Position numbers and translations under genes: made by a program. A stretch of 64,000 bases of DNA from Archegozetes longisetosus (lineage: Eukaryota; Arthropoda; Arachnida; Sarcoptiformes; Trhypochthoniidae), in the NCBI GenBank assembly GCA_018873245.2, contig JAEMBT020000072.1, positions 62,001 through 126,000 on the forward strand, given 5' to 3'. The notes under the pieces were generated by a model that was given only the letters and a program-made list of their open reading frames with translations, had not been told where the DNA came from and searched no databases. Below are positions 1 to 10,478 of the stretch, one piece after another. The number at the start of each line of letters is the position of its first letter. Position 1 is the first letter of the stretch.

Positions 1-53
1 TTTTATAAAAATTGTCCTTAAATAAGCAGATTATTTCTGAAAGCTAAACACTA

Positions 54-270
54 CAAAGGTGATTCAAAAATATTAGTATAAGAATATATAGGAATGCAAT
101 CAGATTAAGTTTTATTTGTTCTTCAATACAGTCCACTCTAATTCCAATAGATGGTCCAATAGATTAAGGATTAAATATGTTAAGATAAGAAGGAATTACA
201 TTGAATAACAATAAATAAAAGTATGTATGTATGATTCCATACAAGGCTATGAATTTTTGAGTCACCTCCG
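54..270. mobile_element. Mariner-type MITE, left copy
   Basis: A 217-base non-coding element begins with CAAAGGTGATTCAAAAA and ends with the matching inverted TTTTTGAGTCACCTCCG. A TA dinucleotide lies on each side (52-53 and 271-272), as expected for Tc1/mariner insertion. It has a diverged partner at 27,922-28,124 at the mirrored position, so the insertion predates the inverted duplication. The short open frame starting at 227 reads out of its end and is not a gene. Confidence 0.7.
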
Positions 271-299
271 TAGCAATACAAATCTTATAACTGAACAAT

Positions 300-3200
300 A
301 CGTTTATTGTCCATATTGCTTATCGTTTTTTCTTAATTATAAAAGGTTCAAAATCAGGTTCTTAATCGTTCACATTATTATTGATAATTTTTCCCAATAT
401 GATCGAGGTAAAAAGCTTTTTAATGCGTTTTCAGTTGGTTTCCTAGTGAACGCTCAATATTCAACAATATCGATGTCAGTTCCCTGAACTTTTAAGACTC
501 TTACGAATGAACCTAAATAAAATACCAAGTTTTACTTTCATAAGAGAACCTTTTAACACGCTCAAAGATACTTTATATACATATAACTTGAATTAAGTTA
601 TTTTCGATAAAGAACTTTTATTTATGGAGTCTGTTGAAGATGAAGTGAATATATGCAAAGATAAATGACTCATCTACTCGTCTTCTGATCAACCTGCCCG
701 AATCTGCACAAATTCTAAATGGTATTTCTTGCGCTGCTGAAAGTTATACAATTGTTGAACATGAGGTGCAAAATATGTCACTCACATAAACAATTATCTT
801 CAAATGTTGAAGGACATTGATAACTAGTTTGAGGTGTTGATGAATGAAGAATCACTGCGATGTTTTATCAAGAATTCTCTCATTCCAAATGGTCAAGCAT
901 AATTTCTCCGAAAGTCATCTCAAATGAAATATATTTTCGCTTAAATCTCATGCATAGTGTATAATTCTTGTTAAATAAATCTATCCTTAGTAATGAATTA
1001 TCTTGATTATAAACATCATTCCATGTGTGAATTTACTATAAGCTCTAACCACTAAAATGGAATAAAAATTCATATTTTCTGTTGAAGAAACAATAATACT
1101 AGACCTTTGAACATTTGTTCGTTTCGACACAGAAATTCAATGCTCGAGCCGAACCCATCACTTTGCCCCCAAAACCGATCTAATTCGATCCGTTATGGAC
1201 ATCTAGTTTACTGTCCTAAAAATGAATCCTATAATTATAATTAATCGCTGCACATGTGTTAGGCGTTATGAAAGTGTCTGCTTGATTTTCATTTAAATGA
1301 GATAGCAGATCTTTATTCCGACTATCTACGCTCACCAGTAAGCTCACTATCAAATTTCAAAATTGCAATATTGGCATTCATTTTATCGTTTTAACAATTT
1401 AATAAAATTGTGTTTAGCCAAATTAATTTTGAGAACTAGACACTAACAATACAAGTGATACGTCCGTAACTAAATACTTCTCTCGTTCTTTGAATTTTCT
1501 AACGATGCTTCTTAATAGAAAAAAAGTTCAAAACCGGCTTCTTTATTGTTCACATTATTGTTCATAAATATTTCTATCAATATGAATGTGACACAAAGGT
1601 TTTGAAATATATTCTCAGTTGGTTTCCTAGTGAACGCTCGGTATTCAACAATATTGATATCAAATTTTCGAAGTTTTAAGACTCACGAATAAACCTAGTT
1701 AAGTAACAAATCTTATTCTTAAAAGAAGACCTTCTAACAAACAAAAAAAATGCTTTCACATACATATAACTTGAATTAAGCTTCTTGGATCGTTGTTCAT
1801 TGGGTTTATTGAAGACGATGAGGTGAACAAATGCCAATATAAATAACTCACCATTCTATGTATACCCGGACTGATGTATAATAAGTAACTGAATTGGAAA
1901 TAATCAGCATGGTTAACCGAAAATTAATAGCTATACATTGTATTCTTCGCGTTCTTTCGAACTTGAATACCTGTATAAAACTATTTAAGCAGAGTTTAAT
2001 TTTGCAATAATCTTTCATATTGTGTTTTGGCATTTCAAAAGCTTAAAGAACACAATTCTTTGCATTTGAGTAAATAGAATCAACTATTAAAAATATTATT
2101 GAATATCTAGAGTATTTACCAAGAATTCTACTGATATCGAAAAATCAAGCAATTTCTTTAACATTCATAATGAATGGAATATACTTTTACGTAAATTGTA
2201 CGCATAGTATATGATTCTTATTTAAAAAACTCCTTAGTATTTAATTAAGTGTTCGCTATGAAACTGTTTGCTTGAATTGCAATTAAATTAGATAGCGGAT
2301 ATATATTCCAACAACTCTATTCTCTCACTTTTACTCAAAATTTTAATATTGACATACAGTTTATCTTTTTAGTAATGTAACAAAACTTTGCTCAACCAGA
2401 TCATTTCACGAAAGGAAACACTAACAATACGAGTGATCCATTCATGACTTAGTCCTCCCTTTTTCTCTGTATATTCTTCTAATATATCTTAATGATAAAT
2501 AATTCGAAGCCAGGTTCGTGATCGTTCACATGATTATCCATAAGTTTTGTCAGTATGGATGGGGCAAAAAGGTTTTGAAATACACTTTTAATTGGTCTCC
2601 TAGTGAATGGCTAGTATTGAACAAAATCGATATCATCTTTCCGAACTTTTAAGACTAACAAATAAACCTTAAAAGGATATCAAATTCCAATCTCAAAATG
2701 AAACCTTTTAACATGCCTAAAGATGATTTCATATACATCAAATTCGAGTTATTTTTGATAACGAATTGTTGTTCATTGAAATTTCGTCGAAAATTCTGAG
2801 CAGAATAAACGTAGAAATAAAGGACTCAACATCGCACGTATACCAGGATTGAAGTATAAGAAATAATTGATTTGAAAATAACATAACAGAAACTTATTAA
2901 CCAAACATCAGATTTTGGCATTTTTTCAAATTTGAACACATATAAGAGACTAAACAGACTTTTTATTGTGCAATAAATTCACAGTCTGATTAAGATTTGA
3001 CGTTTCAAATGTTAAAGAACACATTGCTTCACATTTGAGCGATTTGATTGGAAATTTTTAAATCCTTTTTGATTAAAAAGAATTGGGTTTGTGGCGAATT
3101 CATAATAATTCTGAAACCAGAGGTTTTGTCTTTAATACCATACATATTTTTGTAATGAGATTTTTTAATGGATAAGTGAAGTCAAAAACGCACTGATTGT

Positions 3201-4860
3201 TTTCTAGATATCCAGATTTCACTATAAGTGTCAGCAGGTTTTGATTATTCATAACTCGGCCCTGTCGGCCTGTATTGCTCGACTACTTATCAACGTGCCA
3301 GAATTCACAATCTTGTAGATGGTACTTTTTCAAGAATTAAAGGCTCTAATGCAATTATTGAATATGAGATGCAAAGTTCTTTTGTTATTCACGAACCGTT
3401 ATTTTTAAAAGCACTATCATTCTCATGTCCGATCTTGAAAAACATTGATATCTATTTTAAATGGTGGTAATAAATGAATATTTTTGACATTTTATCAAGA
3501 ATTATACTGACTTCCAATACCCAAGCATAATTTCGTCAACCGTCATATTAAATGGAATATATTCTCTCTTAAATTTCATACAAAGCATATGATTCGTGTT
3601 AAAAGAAATATCCTTAGTAATGAATTATCTTGATTATAAATATTACTCTATATATTGTCGTATTATGTGCTCTAGCCTTAAAATTGAATAAAAGATCATC
3701 ATTATATTGAAGCCAGACCAAAACTAGACCTTTGACCGTTTGTTCGTTCCGGTAGCGAAGTTCAATGCTCCAGTCCAACCCGTCATTTTTGTTTCCGAAA
3801 CCAATCCAACTTGATTCGTTATAAACATAGTTTACTATTCTAAAAATAAATCCTATAATTGCACTAGGTTTAAAACGTATTAAGTTTTCGCTATGAAACT
3901 GCTTGATTTGCAGTTAAATGAGATAGCAAATATATATTCTAACTCTATTTTCTCACTAACGAACTAACTTTCGAATTTTTAATATTAACATATATTTTAT
4001 CATTTTGGTGATTTAACAAAACATTGGTCAATCAGATTATTTCTGAAGACTTAACACTAACACTACGAGTGATCCGTCCATAACATTCCTTGTTTTCTGT
4101 ATTTTCTACTAGCGTTTCTTAATGATAAATATTTCGAAATCACCGTCTTAATTGATCATATTATTCATGTTTTATCAATATGAATGAGGCAAAAATGGTT
4201 TTGAAATACGTTTCTATTGGTTTCCTAGTGAAGGCTCGATATCTAACCATATTGATATCAATTTCCTAAGCTTTTAAGGCTCTGATAAATAAATCTAGAT
4301 ATCAAATTTTACTTTCAAAAGAAACCTTTTAACACACCAAAGGATACTTCCATATGCATATAACTCGAATTGAGTTGTTTTTGATAACAAACTTGCTCGT
4401 TGAGGTCGTTGAAGATGAAGTGAAAAATGCAAAACATAAATCACCAGTATATATGCACCAGAATTGGTGTATAAAAATAGACTTGAAAATAATCAACATC
4501 GTTAACGGAAACTTAATAACCACACACCAAACAGATTCTGCGCAGTCTTTTGAATTTAAATACCTATAAGAGACTAGTTAGATTTTTCATTTATATCCCA
4601 TTTTTCACAATGATTGATGTTTCAAGAGTTTAAAAAGCATGTTACTTTACATTTGAGCGATTTGGTTGAAAATGTTTAAATCATTATTGATAATGTAGAT
4701 TTGCCCTATGGCGAATTCTTAAAGTTCTTCAAGCGCAAACTTTTCTCTATCTTGCATTGCATATATTTGTGCTGAAATTTACTTTTAGATAAATGGATAC
4801 GAATTCTGATAGAGCGCAGACTAAGTATATCAAACTTTTTAAACTTTTTAATAACCATAA
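300..4860 (+). repeat. Family A tandem array, left
   Basis: Diverged tandem units lie directly upstream of the receptor at 4,910. A recurring landmark (CCTAGTGAACGCTC and variants) occurs near 447, 1,628, 2,600 and 4,215. A second landmark (GAGATAGCAGAT-like) occurs near 1,310, 2,290 and 3,940. The full unit length, taken from the right side, is about 1.66 kb, so the 1.18- and 0.97-kb spacings imply internal deletions. I see no credible coding sequence; the short open frames here lack any recognisable domain. The role is unknown. The units could be upstream remnants carried along by receptor duplication. Confidence 0.65.
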
Positions 4861-4909
4861 ATTTTAATTGAATTCCAGATTTGAAATCTACCTGAGTGAC
4901 TCTGTGATC

Positions 4910-5890
4910 ATGTTGAACAACTTGTTACTAATATATGGCCTAGAAAACTTTGATAAACGAATAGTTAATTGGATTTTCTCCATGTTAACTTTACTGTCCA
5001 TATGTTTTATGATAATAAAATTCACACTAATTATTAGAATCGAAGACACTATTAATTTAACTCTAATTAAAGTTCTGCTTTGCTTTACTGCGATATTAAG
5101 TTTCATGTCTTATATGTATATCAAGATGAAATTTCCGATGATATCAAGCTTGAGAATAAAACTCGACAGTTATACCAATTATTTATTCAGAACCAAATCC
5201 TATGAATATTCAACATCATATTCAACAATACTAGCGATAATTGTTATGATAAGTGTAACAGTTTTTACATTTCTGTTTCGTGATAATTACCATCATGTGA
5301 AGAAAGTATTCGAAGGACTGATCGAACACTTGAAATATAAAAAGATTTTACAAACCAATGACTTAAGTCTGATATTCAACTGTACCTTTAATTTTGGCTG
5401 GAAAATAACTCTACAGTTAATTCATTATGACATTTATAGAAAATATTTATCGATATTAAAGTTGTTTAATAAACAACTTAAGAGACGAATAGGAATGCCA
5501 ACTGTTAATGTTATTGATTCAACTCATCGAACAGTTCTCGATTTCATCCATATTAAGAATAATATTAATAAAAATGTGTATTATATTAAGTATTTCATTA
5601 AAATAGATATAATTGCATTCTTCATACTCTATCTATCCTTATGTATAGATTCATTAATTATCTTAAATTTTTACTCATTGCTAATACTTTTCTGTTTAAT
5701 TTTTTTATTTTATTCCTATCATGTTTTTCTTCAGTCGATTTCGGCTCAAGTTAAGTTTAATGAAAACTTAACCAAAATTCTGATCAACAATTGGGGCGAT
5801 ATTATTACTAAAGATATGACAAAAGTCCATTGGATTATTCTAAAAAGAACGAGTGATCACTTTGAAAATCTTTCTGTAGCTCGTGTATAA
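4910..5890 (+). CDS. Gustatory-receptor-like multi-pass membrane protein, copy 1
   Basis: This encodes 326 residues from the ATG at 4,910; the open frame begins upstream without an ATG. Hydrophobic segments lie at about residues 20-43, 48-71, 103-124, 152-170, 230-251 and 253-275, with a polar loop rich in K/R at 172-229 and a polar tail after 276. That pattern fits arthropod gustatory receptors (7-TM ligand-gated channels of the sensory neuron membrane), whose seventh helix is normally in a short last exon. A candidate 5' acceptor (TTCCAG, ending at 4,878) precedes the start. At the 3' end the stop overlaps a GTATAA donor, so the last exon may lie after 5,960. Residues 125-326 are identical to copy 2, while the N-terminal part differs at many positions. 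The usual TYhhhhhQF end motif is not visible. Another insect chemoreceptor family remains possible. Confidence 0.6.
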   Translation: MLNNLLLIYGLENFDKRIVNWIFSMLTLLSICFMIIKFTLIIRIEDTINLTLIKVLLCFTAILSFMSYMYIKMKFPMISSLRIKLDSYTNYLFRTKSYEYSTSYSTILAIIVMISVTVFTFLFRDNYHHVKKVFEGLIEHLKYKKILQTNDLSLIFNCTFNFGWKITLQLIHYDIYRKYLSILKLFNKQLKRRIGMPTVNVIDSTHRTVLDFIHIKNNINKNVYYIKYFIKIDIIAFFILYLSLCIDSLIILNFYSLLILFCLIFLFYSYHVFLQSISAQVKFNENLTKILINNWGDIITKDMTKVHWIILKRTSDHFENLSVARV

Positions 5891-6435
5891 AACTGGAATA
5901 TTAGTTAAAGAACACTTTGATTCTATTTTGATTCTATTATGTTCAATGTATATTTTCAGAAATATTTTGCAAACTATAAAAGGATTTTTCTGTATTCCTA
6001 TTCATTGTTCATATAAAAACATCAAAAATAAAAGTATTTACAACATAAGTATTAGACTTGCTTTAAACATGAATTTACACTAATCTATTTTGATTTAAAT
6101 GCAAAATCATATTGAATCACAATTCGTGCTAAAAATCATTCTTTAGGTACAAGTTAAAAGTGCTGAGGCTTACCTAATTTTATCTGCCTTATGTTCGATA
6201 AGTGAACTGGACACAGATTTTACGCAAACTGCGAACTTTGTTTATAAAATGAAAACTTATACAAAGTTTATAATGTTTGAGTTGAATGTAAAGTTGAAAC
6301 TACTTTGATAGCTCACTTTTGTCCGAGTTTGGCAAGTTGACTGTTGGAATTTCTTCACTGTTTTATATGGTGCGCCAGTTACTTATGAAATGTTTCTAGA
6401 AATAGCTATTGTTGTCACTAAATGACTAATAAATA
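5891..6435. other. Receptor 3' flank with candidate short intron
   Basis: A GTATAA sequence at the receptor stop and a TATTTTCAG near 5,960 would bound an intron of about 70 bases. The same donor and acceptor occur after the third receptor copy (reverse strand, 32,276 to about 32,210). The exon behind it could encode a hydrophobic stretch, but no frame joins cleanly to a recognisable TM7. The rest is AT-rich with nothing else that I recognise. Confidence 0.4.
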
Positions 6436-7342
6436 AGGCACATTTAATATCTAGGATTACATTTTTTGTACTGTTCGGTGCTTTCACGAGGCAGCTATTT
6501 CAATGTTGAAACTTTTGGAATTTGTCTTAGACATTATTTTCGAGTTCTAAACTTATTTCATTAATGTTTGCATTATTTTACTCATGAGTCGAAAAGAAAA
6601 TGAGGCTCATGCTAAAAAATTGTGCAATTCTATAAAATCAATGAAGGATTGGGTAATCGCGTAGCAAAAAGATCATCTGTTGGCATTTTATGGCCGAAGG
6701 CACTCACAGGCAATACTAACAATTATAAACCGTTTTAATGGAAGAGGGAATTTTGAATATTTGATAGTGGCAGAAAACCAATTGATCGAGCTATTGATCA
6801 GTCTGGAAATGTGAGCGAACTTCACATTTCTGAGCAAACTATTACTGGTGATACGCATCTAAATGAGTGTTTGATTAAAAGATCATTTATTCACAAACAC
6901 CACAATTTCAATGATATTCTGCTTTGACCAGATTTAGCGACAGTGCCTTGTCATAGAGGTGTACAGTCATGTGCTCATTCGCAAAACAAGATTTTGTTAA
7001 AATTTAGTTATCGCCAAATGTGCCACAGGTGTGACTTATTGAGTGATATTGGGTGTAATGTCTGAAAGAATATGTCAAACGAAAAGTTCAACCAAAAAAT
7101 TTGGTCGGTTTCAAGCTTATATGCCAAATTTTCTGTTAGTCAAAAATTTGCACAAACTATAATGAATACTTAAAGGTTAAAATCGCGCGCGATAGGCTAC
7201 GCAGATGTCTTTGCCCCATTCAATTTGACAAAATAATTTTTAATATCTGTATAATATGCATTTAAATTTCTGTATTGATATCTTAACTACTTTGAATTTT
7301 ATATAATAAATCTAAATGTAACCCTAGGTATTAGATGTGCCT
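6436..7342 (+). mobile_element. Tc1/mariner-like relic, left arm
   Basis: A 907-base element has inverted ends AGGCACATTTAATATCTAGG and its counterpart GTATTAGATGTGCCT, each next to a TA. Inside, on the + strand from about 6,584, broken frames recall Tc1/mariner transposase: an N-terminal segment with KDWVIA and QAILTIINRF, then a stretch resembling the catalytic-core ending (LNECL, followed by a degraded PDLATV motif near 6,937). Stops and frameshifts make it inactive. The equal-length copy at 20,946-21,852 shares the lesions, so it died before the arms separated. Confidence 0.65.
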
Positions 7343-7577
7343 TAATTCAGAACATATTGGCAGTGTTTTCATAGATTTAAATTTCTATTTCTAGAAAGTC
7401 CCGCTAAAATTTAGCCTAAGAAGTCACAAGTATTCATAATCTATAACTGAAGTTATACAACAAAGAGAAAATTGAAATATAACTATTCCGTGAGATCAAA
7501 ATCAAGGATTTGCTTTTGGCCTGTCCGCTGTTTGAAGAAATAAGGTTAAAACATAAATTTATGAAGTTGACAAAGCC
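7343..7577. other. AT-rich interval without a gene
   Basis: I see no gene, terminal repeat or tandem structure here. It separates the mariner relic from the next inverted-repeat element and is present in both arms. Confidence 0.5.
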
Positions 7578-8722
7578 AATATTAAACTCAGTTTATGCTG
7601 TTTCGTTGCTAATAAAAAGGGGAATTGAGCGTATACATATTAGCGTAATATAAAATATTGGTTTTAGTTAACTTACTCAGCATAATCTAACATTGTAACA
7701 GGCCGCTACTATTTAGTTAGGTCGCTCGCTCACTTAACGAAACAAATCTCTACAAATAATCTATTTTCATTATTTGACCTTTAATGACCTTGAAAACGGT
7801 TTTTGCAATTATATCTCCATAAATTAAATTTAAAGCTTAATGAATTTGATAAAAGTGCAAAACCGTTTTCAAGGTCATTCAGGGTCAAATAATGAAAATA
7901 GATTATTTGTAGAGATTTGTTTCGTTAAGTGAGCGAGACCTAACTAAATAGTAGTGGCCTGTTACAATGTTAGATTATGCTGAGTTAGTTAACTAAAACC
8001 AATATTTTATATTACGCTAATATATGTTAATCGCTATTGTTCAGAAGCTTTACGTCATCTTTTCTTGATTGGTCTGGAATTTCATGTTTATTCCGATTAG
8101 ATCAAGTTCAGATTTCGCTGTTTTCCCTGCTCAGAAAATGTACCTTCTCTAGGGAACACATTTTTGGAACATTTGTAGATTACAGGCTAGTTTTGCTTGA
8201 ATATATCATGAGTGCTTTTACCTATAATGATGTACATAGTACAGTTGAAATCGTCTCATCAAGTTGAATCGAAAGATGCTGAGACCATTTGTCTATGTCT
8301 ACAGATAGCCGAGTTTTGTTATTTGACCTTGATGATCTCGGGATTGGTATCAACTTTCACACTTCGAGACGAGTTCAACAATATATGTATTATTTGGGTA
8401 AAATAGCTTTAGATTATTCCCAAGTTTGTCATCCTTGTGCCGTGGCTTAGTTGCTGTAGTGCTTCTCGTTAAGCGCTCCCAACAAGTTCCCCCAAATCCT
8501 AAATTAGAGTACAAACAGCTTTTTCTGCGGCCATGCAACAGTTGGATGCTATTTACGAGGGTACGCATCGCTGATAACATAACAATAAAAGCTCCCGCTC
8601 CGAACCAAAGCATCACTCACGCAACAGTTCTTGGCTCGTGAGCCTGATTTAAGAGTCACTCTAAGCGTCGCTCAATTCCCTTTGTTATTAGCAACGACAC
8701 AATATAAACTGAGTTTAATATT
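7578..8722. mobile_element. Inverted-repeat element of 1.14 kb, left arm
   Basis: Its ends are 54-base imperfect inverted repeats (7,578-7,631 and 8,669-8,722), beginning AATATTAAACTCAG. The interior has open frames of 60-90 codons on both strands but no domain I recognise, so it looks non-autonomous. A 0.39-kb hairpin MITE sits immediately inside the left end, showing an older host element and a younger guest. A matching copy lies at 19,578-20,710. Confidence 0.7.
7634..8027. mobile_element. Long-hairpin MITE nested in the 1.14-kb element, left arm
   Basis: The two halves are almost perfect reverse complements for about 185 bases, from ACATATTAGCGTAATATAAA inward, leaving a loop of only about 30 bases near 7,830-7,855. 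It codes for nothing. A TA at the junctions suggests a Tc1/mariner-mobilised foldback MITE. If transcribed it would form a long double-stranded RNA. Confidence 0.75.
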
Positions 8723-8723
8723 T

Positions 8724-8880
8724 ATGGTGGCCCAAATCCTTCATCACTTTCCACTTTTCATTTTGACTTTGCAAATCCTTTTGTACTGATAACATACGAT
8801 ATGATTCTAATATATTGAATCGTTACAGCTATAAAGCGAGTGCACCCCAATTCTTTAACACACAATTAATCACAGAATGT
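8724..8880 (+). other. Short block shared with 53.84-53.95 kb
   Basis: The sequence just outside the 1.14-kb element (GGCCCAAATCCTTCATCACT and onward) is homologous in reverse complement to 53,842-53,950. In one frame both read like YxWxPKSFIxF, so this may be a shared exon fragment or a shared older transposon. I cannot decide which. Confidence 0.4.
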
Positions 8881-8894
8881 AAGTGATGACTATT

Positions 8895-9530
8895 TCAAAC
8901 TCAATTGACCAACGGACGTCAGCCGATGGTCAATTTTACTTCAATTAACCTACGGAAGTATCCGATAGCCATTTTCAACTCAGATGGCCTACAGGAAATA
9001 ATCGATGACCACTTTGGATTCAGATGACTTACGGGAAGTGGTCAGTGGCCATTTCCATATCAGATGATTTACGGAAGGAAACCAATGGCCATTTTAAGCT
9101 CAGATGGCCTACGGAAAATAATCGATGACCATTTTTGATTCAGATGACCTACGGAGAGCAACCAATGGCCATTTTAGATTCATGTGACCTACGGGAAGTA
9201 ATCGATAAGCAGTTTGGATTTAGATGTCCTAAGGGAAGTAATCGATGACTACTTTGAATTCAGATGACCTATGAAAAGTAGCCGATGATCATTTTAACTC
9301 AGATGACCCACGGAAATAACTGATGGCCATTTCCATATCAGATGATCTACAGAAGGCAACCGATGGCCACTTTAGATTCAAGTGACTTACGGAAAGTAAT
9401 CGGTGACCATTTTAATTCATGTAACCTACGGAAGTAACCGGTGACTATTTCCAATTCAGATAAACTACGGAAGGTAGCCGATAACCTTTTTCAATTCAGA
9501 TGACCTACAGGAAGTGACTGAAATTCCTGG
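8895..9530. repeat. Satellite of about 40-base units, left arm
   Basis: About sixteen imperfect copies of a unit resembling AGATGACCTACGGAAGTAAC followed by CGATGGCCATTTT run head to tail. Individual units differ at several positions, yet the series of variants is in the same order as in the right-arm copy. This shows that the whole array was duplicated with the arm. No coding potential is visible. Confidence 0.88.
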
Positions 9531-9750
9531 ATTCAGTAAACTCAAACTTATACACTGAAACCTTTAAAAGTTGGGCAACTACGGGCGGAATTTTAGTGCC
9601 CAACTTATAAAGGTGCCCAAATTTTGAAAAAAAGCTTCAAAATTTTTTAATTAATGTATTTATTAAATTTAAGAAATACTTATTTTATGCAAATCTTAAA
9701 TTGATAAAAGCATAAAAGATATCCAATTTATACATTTAAAAATTAGATTG

Positions 9751-10453
9751 CACGATATAATATCGCCGACAAAATATCGCGCGACAATATCGCCGACAAA
9801 ATATCGCTTCTCAAAGATATCGCGCGACATAATATCGCGTATAAAAAATATCGTCAGACAAAATACCTTTAGATCGTAAAAAATAAAAAATTAAAAGTAT
9901 GAACTTCTGTAAAAATATGAATTATGCTATAGTTGTGCACAATTGGCATCAGAGGCATTTAAAACGGATGTTCTGATAAAGGAATTTCTTTAATAAAAAA
10001 TAATCACAAACGATAGATAATCGATAAGAACAGAAAATTATATGAAAAATAGATAATTACATGTTATAAAATACATGTTGAAAATGAATTATTTAAACGT
10101 AATAAAAACTATAAAACATACAAAATAAAAACTAACTGATTAAAATTTTAAAACGAAATGTTATTAGCAATTCCAAGCAAATATTCATTGACGGTTCTGT
10201 TTCCAAAATCCTTAATCACATTTTCAATGCATTGTGCGGGATCGAGGTATTTCTTCCTTTAAGGGCGAGGCGCACCACCAGATAGAAGATTAGTTATTTT
10301 ATTGTAATAAAACATTTACAGTTCTGTAATATTATAGTATGTTATAGTACATTACATTACAAGTGACATTACAAGCTATTCAAAAACACTAATTCGATAT
10401 TTCGTCGCTCGAGTTTTTATCGCGCGATATTATTGCGGCGATATTATATCGTG
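9751..10453. mobile_element. ATCG-rich foldback element nested in Tigger, left arm
   Basis: The ends are inverted copies of CACGATATAATATCGCCG. Inside each end, short units such as ATATCGCGCGACA repeat several times with alternating spacing, giving CpG-rich islands in AT-rich DNA. The 500-base middle is AT-rich and non-coding. It sits just downstream of the Tigger transposase stop. It is structurally like the element at 46,440-47,382, although the motif differs. Its superfamily is not evident. Confidence 0.7.
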
Positions 10454-10478
10454 TTACCTAAAAATTATCACACAATGA

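Larger units (their letters stand above)
1..5281. repeat. Left outer arm of giant inverted duplication (diverged)
   Basis: This stretch pairs in reverse complement with roughly 23,007-28,180. Visible anchors are a mariner-type MITE near position 54 matching one near 28,124, the family A units, and the 5' half of the receptor gene. Substitutions and indels are frequent in the anchors I compared, unlike in the inner arm. The left edge of the window cuts the arm, so its true outer limit is unknown. The last visible mismatch before the near-identical segment is at 5,281, opposite 23,007. Confidence 0.8.

Noticed and set aside
227..487. 86-codon open frame near the left edge
   Set aside because: It reads out of a MITE end into family A repeat, has no domain, and is not kept in other A units.
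8350..8616. 88-codon open frame (and overlapping frames on the other strand) inside the 1.14-kb element
   Set aside because: No recognisable domain, overlapping alternatives on both strands, and a non-autonomous-looking host element.
8895..9530. Regularly spaced short repeats that could suggest a CRISPR array
   Set aside because: Units are contiguous and imperfect with no unique spacers, and the genome is eukaryotic; this is a satellite.
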